Shown: positions 43,177 through 50,667 of the stretch, piece after piece
Position numbering within the stretch: position 1 is the stretch's first letter
How the letters are laid out: each line of letters opens with the position of its first letter
Origin: Flexivirga meconopsidis
GTDB lineage: Bacteria > Actinomycetota > Actinomycetes > Actinomycetales > Dermatophilaceae
Length of the DNA stretch: 64,000 nt
Direction: 5' to 3'
Assembly: GCF_026162425.1 (NCBI RefSeq)
Contig: NZ_JAOBQJ010000001.1
Location: 372,001 to 436,000 of the forward strand
The notes under the pieces: generated by a model
Seen by the model: the letters and a program-made list of their open reading frames with translations, nothing else
The model's database searches: none
Told to the model about the DNA's origin: nothing
Program-made: the position numbers and the translations under genes

Positions 43177-44589
43177 TCAGGCGTCGAGGTAGCGCACCAG
43201 CTGCGGCGCCAGGCCGACATACGTCGCCGGAGTGAGTGTCAGGAGACGCTCCTCGACCTCGGACGGCAGGCCGAGGCCCTTCACGAAGTCGCGCAGGTCG
43301 GCCTCGGTGATCCGTCGTCCGCGGGTGAGTTCCTTGAGCCGCTCGTAGGGCTGCTCCATGCCCGAAACACCCTGCGCCCCAAGGGCTCTCATCGCCGACT
43401 GGATCGGCTCGCCGAGCACCTCCCAGTTGGCGTCGAGGTCGGCGGCCATCGCTGCGGGCACTGCATCCAGCCCCGAGAGGCCGCGGCCGACGTTGTCGAT
43501 CGCCAGCAGCGAGTGCCCGTATGCCGTGCCGATGTTGCGCTGCATCGAGGAGTCGGTGAGGTCGCGCTGCAGCCGTGAGGTCACCAGGGTGCGGGCAAGC
43601 ACGTCGAGCAGGCCGTTGCTGACCTCGAGGTTGGCCTCGGCGTTCTCGAAGCGAATCGGGTTGACCTTGTGCGGCATCGTGCTGGACCCGACGGTGCCCT
43701 GGCCGCGCGACTGGGCGAAGTAGCCCATCGAGATGTAGGTCCACACATCGGTCGCCAGGTTGTGCAGGATCGCGTTGAAGCGGGCGATGTCGCTGTAGAG
43801 CTCGGCCTGCCAGTCGTGGCTCTCGATCTGAGTGGTCAGCGGATTCCACTGCAACCCAAGGTTTTCCACGAACGTGCGGGAGATCTCGATCCAGTCGGTG
43901 TCCGGCACCGCCTCGACGTGCGCGCCATATGTGCCGGTCGCGCCGTTGATCTTGCCGAGGTATTCGGCGGCCTCGATGCGGCGCAGTTGTCGGCGGAGCC
44001 GGTGCGCGAGCACCGCGAGCTCCTTGCCCATCGTGGTCGGGGTCGCGGGCTGGCCGTGGGTGTGCGCGAGCAGCGGCACATCGGCGAGTTCCTTTGCCAT
44101 TGCTGCGATCTGGTCGACCAGAGCGTTCGCCCGCGGCAGCCACACCCGACGCGTCGCACCCTGCACCATCAGCGCGTAGGACAGGTTGTTGATGTCCTCG
44201 CTGGTGCAGCCGAAGTGGACCAGCTCGGAGAGGTCCACCGCGTCGTCGGCGCCGACGATCTGCGGCAGACGCCGCTTCAGGTAGTACTCGACCGCCTTGA
44301 CGTCGTGCACGGTCTCGCGCTCGATGTCAGCGAGCTCGGCGATGTCCGCGGTGTCGAACTGCGCCGGAATGTCACGCAGCGCGGCGATCTCGGCGTCGGT
44401 CAGCGCACGCACGCCGGGCACCGCACCGTTGGTCGTGAGGTGGATCAGCCACTCGACCTCGACGTTGACCCGCTGCCGGTTGAGCGCGGCCTCCGACAGG
44501 TGGTCGACCAGCGGGGCGACGGCGGCACGGTAGCGACCGTCCAGCGCACCGAGCGCGATGGGCGGGGTGGAGTCAGCAAGCGAACGCAT
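43177..44589 (-). CDS. purB: adenylosuccinate lyase
   Basis: 470 residues. The fumarase/aspartase-superfamily signature GSSTMPHKVNPIRFENAE is present, as are HFGCTSEDINN and HTHGQPATPTTMG. The enzyme acts twice in purine synthesis, releasing fumarate from SAICAR and adenylosuccinate. ATG 44589 lies in a hairpin whose loop contains the RBS GGGAG, a possible translational control element. Confidence 0.97.
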   Translation of the reverse strand: MRSLADSTPPIALGALDGRYRAAVAPLVDHLSEAALNRQRVNVEVEWLIHLTTNGAVPGVRALTDAEIAALRDIPAQFDTADIAELADIERETVHDVKAVEYYLKRRLPQIVGADDAVDLSELVHFGCTSEDINNLSYALMVQGATRRVWLPRANALVDQIAAMAKELADVPLLAHTHGQPATPTTMGKELAVLAHRLRRQLRRIEAAEYLGKINGATGTYGAHVEAVPDTDWIEISRTFVENLGLQWNPLTTQIESHDWQAELYSDIARFNAILHNLATDVWTYISMGYFAQSRGQGTVGSSTMPHKVNPIRFENAEANLEVSNGLLDVLARTLVTSRLQRDLTDSSMQRNIGTAYGHSLLAIDNVGRGLSGLDAVPAAMAADLDANWEVLGEPIQSAMRALGAQGVSGMEQPYERLKELTRGRRITEADLRDFVKGLGLPSEVEERLLTLTPATYVGLAPQLVRYLDA

Positions 44590-44616
44590 GGGGCAAAGTC
44601 TCCCAGAACCCCATGC
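44586..44616 (-). promoter_or_regulatory. hairpin enclosing the purB start codon
   Basis: GCATGGGG (44586-44593) pairs with CCCCATGC (44609-44616); the 15-base loop carries the purB RBS and the stem contains its ATG. It might limit purB translation, or be a terminator of the VOC gene upstream. Confidence 0.45.
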
Positions 44617-44640
44617 GCTCTCCGCCAGGCGCCGGTGGCC

Positions 44641-45426
44641 TTACTCCGCGGGAGCGTCCGTGGCAGGGGAGAAGACCGTGAACACCTCGCCGTGCTTGCC
44701 CTGCAGGAGCGCCTCCGGACCGAAGGGGGTGTCGTAGGTCATCAGGATCTCGGCGCCGAGCTCCTGCGCGATCTGCGCCGAGGAGTCCCGGTCGGCGACC
44801 GCGAAGTGCACCAGCCAGTTGGCTGGGGTGTCGGCGTCCAGCTGATCGGCCTGGTGCATGCCGCCGACCACCGTGCCGTCCGGCAGCTGGATGGTGACGT
44901 ACGCATCGTCGCGCTCGTCATACGTGTAACCGAAGACGCTGGCGTAGAACGTTTTTGCGGCCCGCAGATCGCGGGTCATCAGGTCGTTCCAGGTGACGGT
45001 GTCCGGCTCGTTGACGATGCCGAAGCCGATGTGGTCGCCTGCCTGCCACACCCCGAAGAGGGCGCCGGTCGGGTCCACGCACAGCGCCATACGGCCGAAG
45101 GTCAGCACGTCCTGCGGCTCGGCGACGACCTGGCCGCCGGCGTCGCGCACCTTGGCGACCGTTGCGTCCACGTCGTCGGTGGCCAGGTAGGTCACCCACG
45201 CGGTGGGTTGGTCCTGCTCCGTCTTGGGCAGGAGTGCCGCGGCCGGCTCGTCGTCCTTGAAGCAGGTCGTGTAGCCACCGGTCTCCTTCGCCCCCTCCTC
45301 CATGCGCCAGCCGAAGAGTTTGCTGTAGAAGTCACGCGCGTGGTGCATGCCGCGGTGCTCCGGTTCGAATGCGCAGTCGGTCCAGCACGGGGTGCCCGCG
45401 GGCCAGGGTGTCTTCCGGGTAGCCAT
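44641..45426 (-). CDS. two-domain VOC family protein
   Basis: 261 residues with two glyoxalase-type repeats: residues 1-120 (PCWTDCAFEPEH to DPTGALFGVWQ) and 130-255 (TWNDLMTRDLRAAKTFY to HGEVFTVFSP). This arrangement is common in actinobacteria; several are annotated as hydroxylase-like but unproven. ATG 45426 has a TAAGCT box 7 bases upstream, again leaderless. Confidence 0.88.
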   Translation of the reverse strand: MATRKTPWPAGTPCWTDCAFEPEHRGMHHARDFYSKLFGWRMEEGAKETGGYTTCFKDDEPAAALLPKTEQDQPTAWVTYLATDDVDATVAKVRDAGGQVVAEPQDVLTFGRMALCVDPTGALFGVWQAGDHIGFGIVNEPDTVTWNDLMTRDLRAAKTFYASVFGYTYDERDDAYVTIQLPDGTVVGGMHQADQLDADTPANWLVHFAVADRDSSAQIAQELGAEILMTYDTPFGPEALLQGKHGEVFTVFSPATDAPAE

Positions 45427-45433
45427 GTGCGGA

Positions 45434-45439
45434 AGCTTA
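45434..45439 (-). promoter_or_regulatory. -10 box TAAGCT (leaderless)
   Basis: On the minus strand TAAGCT precedes ATG 45426 by 7 bases with no RBS. Confidence 0.55.
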
Positions 45440-45582
45440 GGCGGCAACAGAAGTCGGAGTATGACGGGAGCCTCGACCGGGTTTGCGGGATCTTTGTCGA
45501 GTGGCCAGAATCGACGAAGTTCGTGAAATCGGTTACTCGGTCACCTGGGCGCACCTACGGTGGCGACGTGGGAGGAGATTCG

Positions 45583-46008
45583 GTGGGCGACGCATCCGAC
45601 GAGATCGGGCTCGCTCAGCTGTTGGCCTCGGCGTCGTTCCGGCGGTCGCGGGAAGTTGCTGCGCAACTTGCCGGTGACATCGCCGGGCTGCGCAAGTTGT
45701 TGGCCGACGTCGAGGGCAAGGTCTTCGGGATCGGCCCCCTGACCGATTCGCCGCGCGGTGTGCACGTGGACATTGCCGGTGCCATGGTGGAGGCGCATCT
45801 GGAGGAGCTCACCGAGCCGGGCATCACCGACGAGAGGCGCGCTGCGCTGGCGGCGGACCCGCGCCCGCGCGTGGTGATCGCCGCGCTGCACTACCTGGTC
45901 ACCGAGCGCGACGCCGTGCCCGACTGGCTACCCACCGGGCATCTGGACGACTTGCTGATCCTGCAGTGGGCGACCGACGTCGCGCGCGGCGATCTGCCGT
46001 TGGTATGA
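45583..46008 (+). CDS. DUF1232 (YkvA)-like protein
   Basis: 141 residues. The C-terminal part, VVIAALHYLVTERDAVPDWLPTGHLDDLLILQWA, follows the DUF1232 pattern (ll-aL-Yl--p-D-iPD-lP--G-lDDl-vl). Function unknown. GTG 45583 has the excellent RBS GGAGGAG 5 bases upstream; GTG 45568 in the same frame has a leaderless box TACGGT 6 bases upstream. The much longer open frame to the left is antisense to purB and the VOC gene. Confidence 0.72.
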   Translation: MGDASDEIGLAQLLASASFRRSREVAAQLAGDIAGLRKLLADVEGKVFGIGPLTDSPRGVHVDIAGAMVEAHLEELTEPGITDERRAALAADPRPRVVIAALHYLVTERDAVPDWLPTGHLDDLLILQWATDVARGDLPLV

Positions 46009-46018
46009 CGCAGCGGAC

Positions 46019-46507
46019 TCAGCGCAGTTGCTTCTTCAGCTCGTCGACCAGCCCGCGGCAGGCGGCCTCGACCTCCTCGCGGCACCGGTCGAAGTCGGCG
46101 GCGTTGCCGTAATAAGGGTCGTCGAGCTCCAGATCCCCGGATTGCATTGCCACCGGGTCGAATTCGCGCATCAGACGCACGTCGGCGTCGGGCGCGCCGC
46201 CACCGGCAAGGTGGAGAATCTCCCGGACGTGGCCGCGGTCGGCGCCCAGGATCAGGTCGCGCTCGGTCAGGTATGACGGGTCGATCTGCTTGGCGCGGTG
46301 GGTGCTGCCGTCGTAACCGCCACGTCGCAGCGCAGCGACCGTGCGCGGGTCGGCCGGCTCGCCCACGTGCCACGCGCCGACACCGGCGGAGTCCACGGTG
46401 ACCTCGTCGCCGAGCCCGGCCTCCGCCAGCATCGACCGGAGGATGACCTCGCCCATCGGCGACCGGCAGATGTTGCCCGAACACACGAAACACACGGCGT
46501 AGCTCAC
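46019..46507 (-). CDS. low-molecular-weight protein-tyrosine phosphatase
   Basis: 162 residues. The phosphate loop CSGNICRSP near the N-terminus holds the catalytic Cys and Arg, and the general-acid motif DDPYYG is near residue 135. Such enzymes dephosphorylate tyrosine in proteins of capsule synthesis or signalling. GTG 46507 was chosen for homology and because TAGGGT lies 7 bases upstream (leaderless type). Confidence 0.94.
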   Translation of the reverse strand: MSYAVCFVCSGNICRSPMGEVILRSMLAEAGLGDEVTVDSAGVGAWHVGEPADPRTVAALRRGGYDGSTHRAKQIDPSYLTERDLILGADRGHVREILHLAGGGAPDADVRLMREFDPVAMQSGDLELDDPYYGNAADFDRCREEVEAACRGLVDELKKQLR

Positions 46508-46554
46508 CCGATCGACCCTACGTGACCGCACCCGCCCACCCCGCGGGGGATCGC

Positions 46555-47736
46555 TCAGCGCAGGCGGGCCGCGCCGGCGCTCGGCACTGCCTCGAACGCG
46601 GTCGGAGTCGGGAAGCCACCGCGCGCGGCCGCGTCCACGCAGGCCTGCGCCACGGACTCGGCGGCGGTGTCCTCGACCAGCGCGATCACGCAACCGCCGA
46701 ACCCGCCGCCGGTCATCCGGGCGCCGTGTGCACCGGCCTTCACCGCAGCCGCCTGGATCGAGTCGACCGACGGCACGGTGATCTCGAAGTCGTCCCGCAT
46801 CGACGCATGCGAGTCGTTGAGCAATCGGCCGATGCGGCGGGGGTCATCGCCGGCGGCGAGCATCGCGGCGACCTGTTCGACACGAGCGGAGTCGGTGATG
46901 ACGTGACGGGCCCGGCGGCGCAGCAGGTCGGGGAGCTTGTCGAGTGTGGTGGCGAGGCTCTCCAGTGGCACATCGCGCAACTCGGAAACGCCGAGGCGCA
47001 GCGCTGCTTCCTGGGTGGACTGCCGGCGCTCGGCATATTCGCCACCGGCATGTGAGTGCTCGGTGTGCGAGTCGATCACCAGCAAGGAGAGGCCGAATTT
47101 GCCCAGATCGAAGGGTATTTGGTCGATAGTCACCGCTCGGGTGTCGATCTGCATCGCGTGGGCGGCCCGCCCGCACACCGACGCGAGCTGGTCCATCAAG
47201 CCGGTCGGCGCACCGGCGATGTGGTTTTCCGCATCGCGCCCGAGATCGGCCACGGTCTCGTCGTCGATGCCCCACCCGAGCAGATCCGACCAGGCCCGTG
47301 CGGTCACGCAAGAGAGCGCCGCCGACGACGAAAGCCCAGCGCCCAGAGGGACATTCGAGTCCAGCGCAATGTCGATCCCGGTCACCGGCAGCCCTCGCTG
47401 GCGGGCAGCCCACCCGACGCCCACGACGTATGACGCCCAACCGAACTCGCCACCCGGCGCGACCCGCGAGAGCTCGACCTCCACCGGTGCGCCGCCGTCG
47501 ATTGACGCGGACGCCACGCGGACCACACCGTCGTCGCGGGGCTGCACAGCCGCAATCGTGTGCTGTGCCAACGCGATCGGCAGCACGAAGCCGCCGTTGT
47601 AATCGGTGTGCTCGCCGATGATGTTCACCCGCCCCGGCGCGGCCCAGACCCCGGCGGGAGCCCCGTCATACAGCTGCGCGAAGCGCGCGACCAGCCCGTC
47701 GATGTCGATCTCGGCAGGGGTGCGGACCGCGCTCAT
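46555..47736 (-). CDS. galK: galactokinase
   Basis: 393 residues. GHMP-kinase motifs are complete: GRVNIIGEHTDYNGG at the N-terminus, LGAGLSSSAAL, and MTGGGFGGCVIAL near the end. It phosphorylates galactose at C1. ATG 47736 lies one base after the galT stop, with AGGG upstream; the GTG four codons earlier overlaps galT. Coupling to galT makes a Leloir operon; galE is not in view. Confidence 0.96.
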   Translation of the reverse strand: MSAVRTPAEIDIDGLVARFAQLYDGAPAGVWAAPGRVNIIGEHTDYNGGFVLPIALAQHTIAAVQPRDDGVVRVASASIDGGAPVEVELSRVAPGGEFGWASYVVGVGWAARQRGLPVTGIDIALDSNVPLGAGLSSSAALSCVTARAWSDLLGWGIDDETVADLGRDAENHIAGAPTGLMDQLASVCGRAAHAMQIDTRAVTIDQIPFDLGKFGLSLLVIDSHTEHSHAGGEYAERRQSTQEAALRLGVSELRDVPLESLATTLDKLPDLLRRRARHVITDSARVEQVAAMLAAGDDPRRIGRLLNDSHASMRDDFEITVPSVDSIQAAAVKAGAHGARMTGGGFGGCVIALVEDTAAESVAQACVDAAARGGFPTPTAFEAVPSAGAARLR

Positions 47737-47737
47737 G

Positions 47738-48820
47738 TCACCCTTCACGACCCACCTCCCGCAGCCGGTCGGCCAGCGCCTCCGGCAGCCCGTCGTTGAC
47801 GAAAGCGCCCTGCCCGGACTCGGATCCGGCGAGGAACTTCACCTTGCCCTCGGCACGACGGACCGAGTAGAGCTCCAGGTGCAGCCACGCGTCGTCACGG
47901 TGCGCGCGCACCGGCGCCTGCTGCCAGGCGGCGATGTAGGGCGTCGGCTCGGAGTAGAGCCGGTCGAAGCGCCGCAGCACATCGAGATAGATCGGCACGA
48001 ACCCATCGCGTGCCGCGTCGTCCAGAGCGGGGAGGTCGGGCGCCTGTCGGCGCGGGTAGAAGTGCACCTCGATCGGCCAGCGAGCGGCATAGGGCACGAA
48101 CGCCACCCATTCGTCGTTGCTGGCGACCACCCTTGCGCCGTCAGCGATTTCGCGCTCGATGATGTCCCCGAAGAGCGACCGCCCGGTCTGCGCGCGGTAG
48201 GCCTCGGCTTGCGTGAGCTCCTGCAACGCGCGCGGTGGCACGAACGGATAGGCGTAAATCTGCCCGTGCGGGTGCTGCAGGGTGACGCCGATCTCCTTGC
48301 CACGGTTTTCGAACGGGAAGACGTGCTCGATGCCGGGCATCGCCGACAGTGCGGTCGTCCGGTCGGCCCAGGTGTCGACCACCAGCCGCGCCTGCTGCGG
48401 CGACAGTGCCGCGAACATCGAGTTGTGGTCGCTGGTGAAGCAGACGACCTCGCACCGACCATGGCCCGGCCGCGTCTGCTCCAGGCCGGTCTCGATCGTC
48501 TCGGTCGCCTCCGCCTTCAAACTGTATGACGGGAAACGGTTTTCGAAGGCCACGACCTGATATTCGGTGGACGGCACCTCGGACAGGTGGTCGCGCGATG
48601 GGCACAGCGGACACTCGTTCGCCGGCGGCATATAGGTGCGGCTCTGGCGGTGCGATGCGATCGCGATCCACTCGCCGGTCAGCGGGTCCCGCCGCAGCTG
48701 GGAGTTGGTGACCGCGTGCGGGAGGTCCCGCTTGTCGGGTGACGCGGTCCGGCCGGTGCCGTCGGCGTCATACCAGATGATCTCGCGGCCGTCGGCGAGC
48801 CGACCTGTCGTGCGCTCCAT
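47738..48820 (-). CDS. galT: galactose-1-phosphate uridylyltransferase
   Basis: 360 residues. The active-site HPHGQ (in LQHPHGQIYAYPF) and zinc-binding segment CPLCPS near the N-terminus are present. It exchanges UMP between UDP-glucose and galactose-1-phosphate. ATG 48820 has GGAG 7 bases upstream; GTG 48832 is an alternative. Three 10-bp direct repeats just upstream are likely the operator of the operon. Confidence 0.96.
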   Translation of the reverse strand: MERTTGRLADGREIIWYDADGTGRTASPDKRDLPHAVTNSQLRRDPLTGEWIAIASHRQSRTYMPPANECPLCPSRDHLSEVPSTEYQVVAFENRFPSYSLKAEATETIETGLEQTRPGHGRCEVVCFTSDHNSMFAALSPQQARLVVDTWADRTTALSAMPGIEHVFPFENRGKEIGVTLQHPHGQIYAYPFVPPRALQELTQAEAYRAQTGRSLFGDIIEREIADGARVVASNDEWVAFVPYAARWPIEVHFYPRRQAPDLPALDDAARDGFVPIYLDVLRRFDRLYSEPTPYIAAWQQAPVRAHRDDAWLHLELYSVRRAEGKVKFLAGSESGQGAFVNDGLPEALADRLREVGREG

Positions 48821-48840
48821 GTGGGTCTCCACGGATCAAC

Positions 48841-48870
48841 GTTCGAAAATGTTCGGATATGTTGTATCAC
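48841..48870. promoter_or_regulatory. three 10-bp direct repeats upstream of galT-galK
   Basis: GTTCGAAAAT, GTTCGGATAT and GTTGTATCAC follow each other exactly, each 10 bases, in an A+T-rich island 20 bases before the galT start. Such helical-phase repeats are typical of DeoR/GlpR-type repressor sites. No regulator gene is adjacent. Confidence 0.6.
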
Positions 48871-48904
48871 ACGCGGCGCGAGACGCGCCCGGCGGATGCG
48901 AAAC

Positions 48905-48933
48905 GGCCGGCCCCGAAACGCTCGGGACCGGCC
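48905..48933 (-). terminator. hairpin terminator after the DUF4282-like gene
   Basis: GGCCGGCCCCGA (48905-48916) and TCGGGACCGGCC (48922-48933) pair with one mismatch around a 5-base loop. Confidence 0.7.
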
Positions 48934-48957
48934 GCCTACTGCTTGTGCGGGACGCTG

Positions 48958-49722
48958 TCAGCTCCTGCTGCGCTGCGCGATGCGCGCGATGTTGATCGCC
49001 ACCTCGAGCAGCAGTCGCACGATCGCGACCACGATGATCAGCCAGACGAGATCGGCCAGCGTGTGCATGACTGCCGAGCCGGTGCTCATGTTCTTGATCG
49101 ACTGGCCAGCGAAGTCCTGGCTGCCGAAGTTGTAGAACAGGTTGCTGAGGAACTTCAGCACCGCCCAGATGATCACGCCGAGGAAGGTGAGTCCGGCGAT
49201 CTTCTCGGTGAGCGACTTCTTGAACTGCAGGTCCGAGAACAGCGCACCGATGCCGTCGCCGGCACCGGCCGCGATCTGACCGGCATCACCCATGAACTGC
49301 TGCCCGACCTGCTGCGCCTGCTGGCCGAAACCACTCTGACCGCCCTGGCCGGCGTGCGTCTGCTGGCCTTGGCCCTGGCCGTAACCCGGCGCGCTGGGCT
49401 GCCCGCCCTGGGTGGGCCGGCCGTAACCGGACTGGCCGCCCTGGCTGGGCGGCTGCTGACCCTGACCCGAAGCGCCCTGACCCGAAGCGCCCTGACCCGG
49501 CGTGCCCTGCGCGGCCTGCTGGCCGTAACCCTGCCCGAGGCTCTGCCCCTGCGGCGCGGCATACCCACCCTGTCCGGGCTGCTGGCCATAGGGCGGCTGG
49601 CTGCCCTGAGCCGGCCGGTTCACCCCTGGCTGTCCCTGCTGCGCGGACTGCTGGCCGCTGCGCTGAGTCTCGTCCTGGCCGTGCTTGTCGTCGTTCCACG
49701 ATCCACCTGTGGGCGTTGACAT
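48958..49722 (-). CDS. Gln/Gly-rich protein with DUF4282-like membrane domain
   Basis: 254 residues. Residues 1-140 are low-complexity Gly, Gln, Ser and Pro, including a GASGQ tandem repeat. The C-terminal 90 residues resemble DUF4282: LFSDLQFKKSLTEKIAGLTFLGVIIW, a second helix and VRLLLEVAINIARIAQ. Two membrane helices are predicted. ATG 49722 has AAGGAGGG. The layout parallels the Gln/Pro-rich membrane protein at 35708; both may phase-separate or tether the membrane. Confidence 0.78.
   Translation of the reverse strand: MSTPTGGSWNDDKHGQDETQRSGQQSAQQGQPGVNRPAQGSQPPYGQQPGQGGYAAPQGQSLGQGYGQQAAQGTPGQGASGQGASGQGQQPPSQGGQSGYGRPTQGGQPSAPGYGQGQGQQTHAGQGGQSGFGQQAQQVGQQFMGDAGQIAAGAGDGIGALFSDLQFKKSLTEKIAGLTFLGVIIWAVLKFLSNLFYNFGSQDFAGQSIKNMSTGSAVMHTLADLVWLIIVVAIVRLLLEVAINIARIAQRSRS
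49460..49504 (-). repeat. 15-bp tandem repeat in the DUF4282-like gene
   Basis: CCCTGACCCGAAGCG occurs at 49460-49474 and 49475-49489, with a degenerate third copy to 49504. It encodes the GASGQ repeats of the disordered region. Confidence 0.8.
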
Positions 49723-49940
49723 GTGTCCCTCCTTGATCTGGGCGGCATGCTCGCGCGCCGCCTCGATGGTGCTCCAGGTCTGCGTCCTATCCAACCTGGA
49801 CGCGCCGACGGCGTCCATTCGGCGGCCAACCGGCCCCGGTCAGTCGGCCAGCCCGTGTCGGTAGGCGTACCGCTTGCGCCCGGCAGCGGTCGCGGGCGGT
49901 CCCGCTGGCGAAATGAGGCCAAGGTCACAGGTGCCTAAAT

Positions 49941-49966
49941 TTGCACTTTGACCTAGCGAAGTGCAA
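49941..49966. promoter_or_regulatory. palindromic TetR-type operator
   Basis: TTGCACTT (49941-49948) and AAGTGCAA (49959-49966) form a perfect 8-bp inverted repeat with a 10-base spacer, 10 bases before the TetR start codon. Autoregulation by that TetR and shared control of the MMPL exporter is likely. Confidence 0.7.
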
Positions 49967-49976
49967 CATAAAGCCC

Positions 49977-50605
49977 ATGCGATTCCCCTCCTCGGTCGAC
50001 CCCGACCCGCGACGCCTCGTCGCGGGTCGGTTGTCCGACAAGCGGATGCGGACCGCATATCGCATTACCCGGGCGGCGCAGCGGCTCGCGGTCGAAAAGG
50101 GTTACGACGAGTTCACGCTCGACGAGTTGGCGCAGCGCGCCGAGGTGTCGCGGCGGACGCTGTTCAACTACTTCGACGGCAAGCTCGAAGCCACCATCGG
50201 CGCAGGCCCGTGGGTGGATCAGGACGACATCGACAGGTATCTCGACGGCGGACCCACGGGGGAGTCGGTCGACGATCTGGCGGCTTGATCCTGGCCACCT
50301 TGCGGGCCTCGGCCGGCGATGAGTTCACCCGCGAGGACCTGCGCATCTCCCGGCTGTGTTTCGAGCGCAACCCGAAGTTGCTGATCGCCACGATCGACAC
50401 CTTTCAGGGTTTCATCGCGGCGCTGCAGGGCCTGATCGAACAGCGCGAAGGCATCCGCCCGGACGACCCGCGCTCGCACCTGCTCCTCGGGCTGCTGGCG
50501 AGCATCTTCGAGGTCTCGATCCACCACTTCAGCGAGGGCGACGAGCGTGATCTCACCGACATCTTCCTCGACAACCTGAAGATCGCACGACAACTGCTGG
50601 CCTAG
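49977..50605 (+). pseudogene. TetR-family regulator with a -1 frameshift
   Basis: The first frame (49977-50288) encodes a full TetR helix-turn-helix (RITRAAQRLAVEKGYDEFTLDELAQRAEVSRRTLFNYF) and stops after VDDLAA. The ligand domain (LILATLRASAGDEFTREDLRISRLCFERN to KIARQLLA) continues in another frame to 50605. Inserting one base at about 50284 would join them as a normal protein of about 210 residues. Either the gene is inactive, leaving a DNA-binding fragment, or the base is missing from the assembly. The downstream MMPL exporter would be derepressed if the loss is real. Confidence 0.8.
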
Positions 50606-50667
50606 CCCAATTATCAGTCAGCACAAGCAGTTTCACACCGGTTCGTCATACCTATTAAGGAACCCTC

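Noticed and set aside
43669-45567. Extension of the DUF1232-like frame to 779 residues
   Set aside because: Antisense to purB and the VOC gene; no family signal before 45568.
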